DNA from: SUG2458 sp051872335
GTDB taxonomy: Bacteria > Bacillota_I > Bacilli_A > RFN20 > CAG-826
Length of the DNA: 44,304 nucleotides
NCBI GenBank assembly: GCA_051872335.1
Contig: JBJEDT010000015.1
Span: forward strand, 1-44,304
Direction: 5' to 3'
Shown here: positions 44,252-44,304 of the stretch, piece by piece
How the letters are laid out: each line of letters starts with the position of its first letter
Position numbering within the stretch: the first letter of the stretch is position 1
The notes under the pieces: model-generated
Databases searched by the model: none
Told to the model about the DNA's origin: nothing
What the model saw: only the letters and a program-made list of their open reading frames with translations
Translations under genes and position numbers: made by a program

Positions 44252-44304
44252 TGAAATTACCCCCATTTATTGGACAAGAAAATGTTACAATAGATGGGGG
44301 TTTT
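44252..44304 (+). other. Hairpin at the window edge: tmRNA terminator or IS3-like element end
   Basis: A 14-base-pair stem starts ACCCCCAT at 44259 and ends ATGGGGGT at 44301, with one G-U pair and a 15-base loop, followed by TTTT. As a terminator it suits tmRNA. However, TG followed by CCCCCA and TTGGACA is also typical of IS3/IS150-type termini, which often contain such hairpins. The window ends before a transposase could be seen. Confidence 0.55.

Overview
The window is about 44 kb of AT-rich DNA (near 30% G+C by eye) from a low-GC Gram-positive bacterium. TGA works as a stop (8755-9567 and 37767-38405 end in TGA) and tryptophan is TGG, so the standard bacterial code applies and this is not a Mycoplasma-type code. 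Strong AGGAGG-type ribosome sites, synteny with Bacillus around yidC-mnmE, tatD-rnmV-rsmA-yabG-ispE-glmU and gdpP-rplI-dnaB-walJ-rlmH, pyruvate phosphate dikinase and an Fe-S serine dehydratase suggest an anaerobic, probably gut-dwelling member of the Bacilli (Erysipelotrichia/RF39/Acholeplasma neighbourhood). That placement is inference. Both Bacillus blocks lie near oriC there, so this window may also be close to the origin.

Layout. 61-9567 (+): membrane insertion and RNA modification (yidC, khpB, mnmE), then tatD, rnmV, rsmA, the spore protease gene yabG, ispE, glmU and a PHP-type phosphatase. 9609-13389 (-): ppdK, and an operon of a two-helix membrane protein plus a TetR regulator with a palindromic operator. 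13666-18397 (+): FGGY sugar kinase, alkaline-phosphatase-superfamily enzyme, CotH-type lipoprotein. 18557-20968 (+): two riboswitch-controlled genes in a row, a yybP-ykoY (Mn2+) riboswitch before an SPFH/prohibitin-like protein and an FMN riboswitch before the riboflavin transporter ribU. 21163-21700: decayed accessory DNA with a RhuM N-terminal remnant. 21701-28428 (+): acyltransferase with zinc ribbon, GltS-like carrier, ECF sigma factor with an RsgI-like membrane partner, an unknown lipoprotein, and a DUF898 protein whose ribosome site can be masked by its own leader. 28664-33953 (+): gdpP, rplI, dnaB, walJ, rlmH. 34022-37365 (-): ABC exporter and HAD phosphatase. 37419-41448: an unrecognised two-gene unit with a degenerate Rossmann protein, an unrecognised membrane protein on the minus strand, and three tandem paralogous four-helix membrane proteins. 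41546-43797 (+): serine dehydratase and ROK kinase. 43872-44234: tmRNA, followed at the window edge by a hairpin that may be a terminator or the end of an IS3-like element.

Most of the window is housekeeping DNA with clean intrinsic terminators between units. The more unusual points are the Mn2+ riboswitch on an SPFH gene, the ECF sigma/RsgI-like pair with a long coiled-coil sensor, the DUF898 leader, the paralogous membrane triplet, the enlarged extracytoplasmic domain of YidC and the degenerate UDP-sugar-dehydrogenase-like protein. No CRISPR array, tRNA, rRNA or intact transposon was seen.
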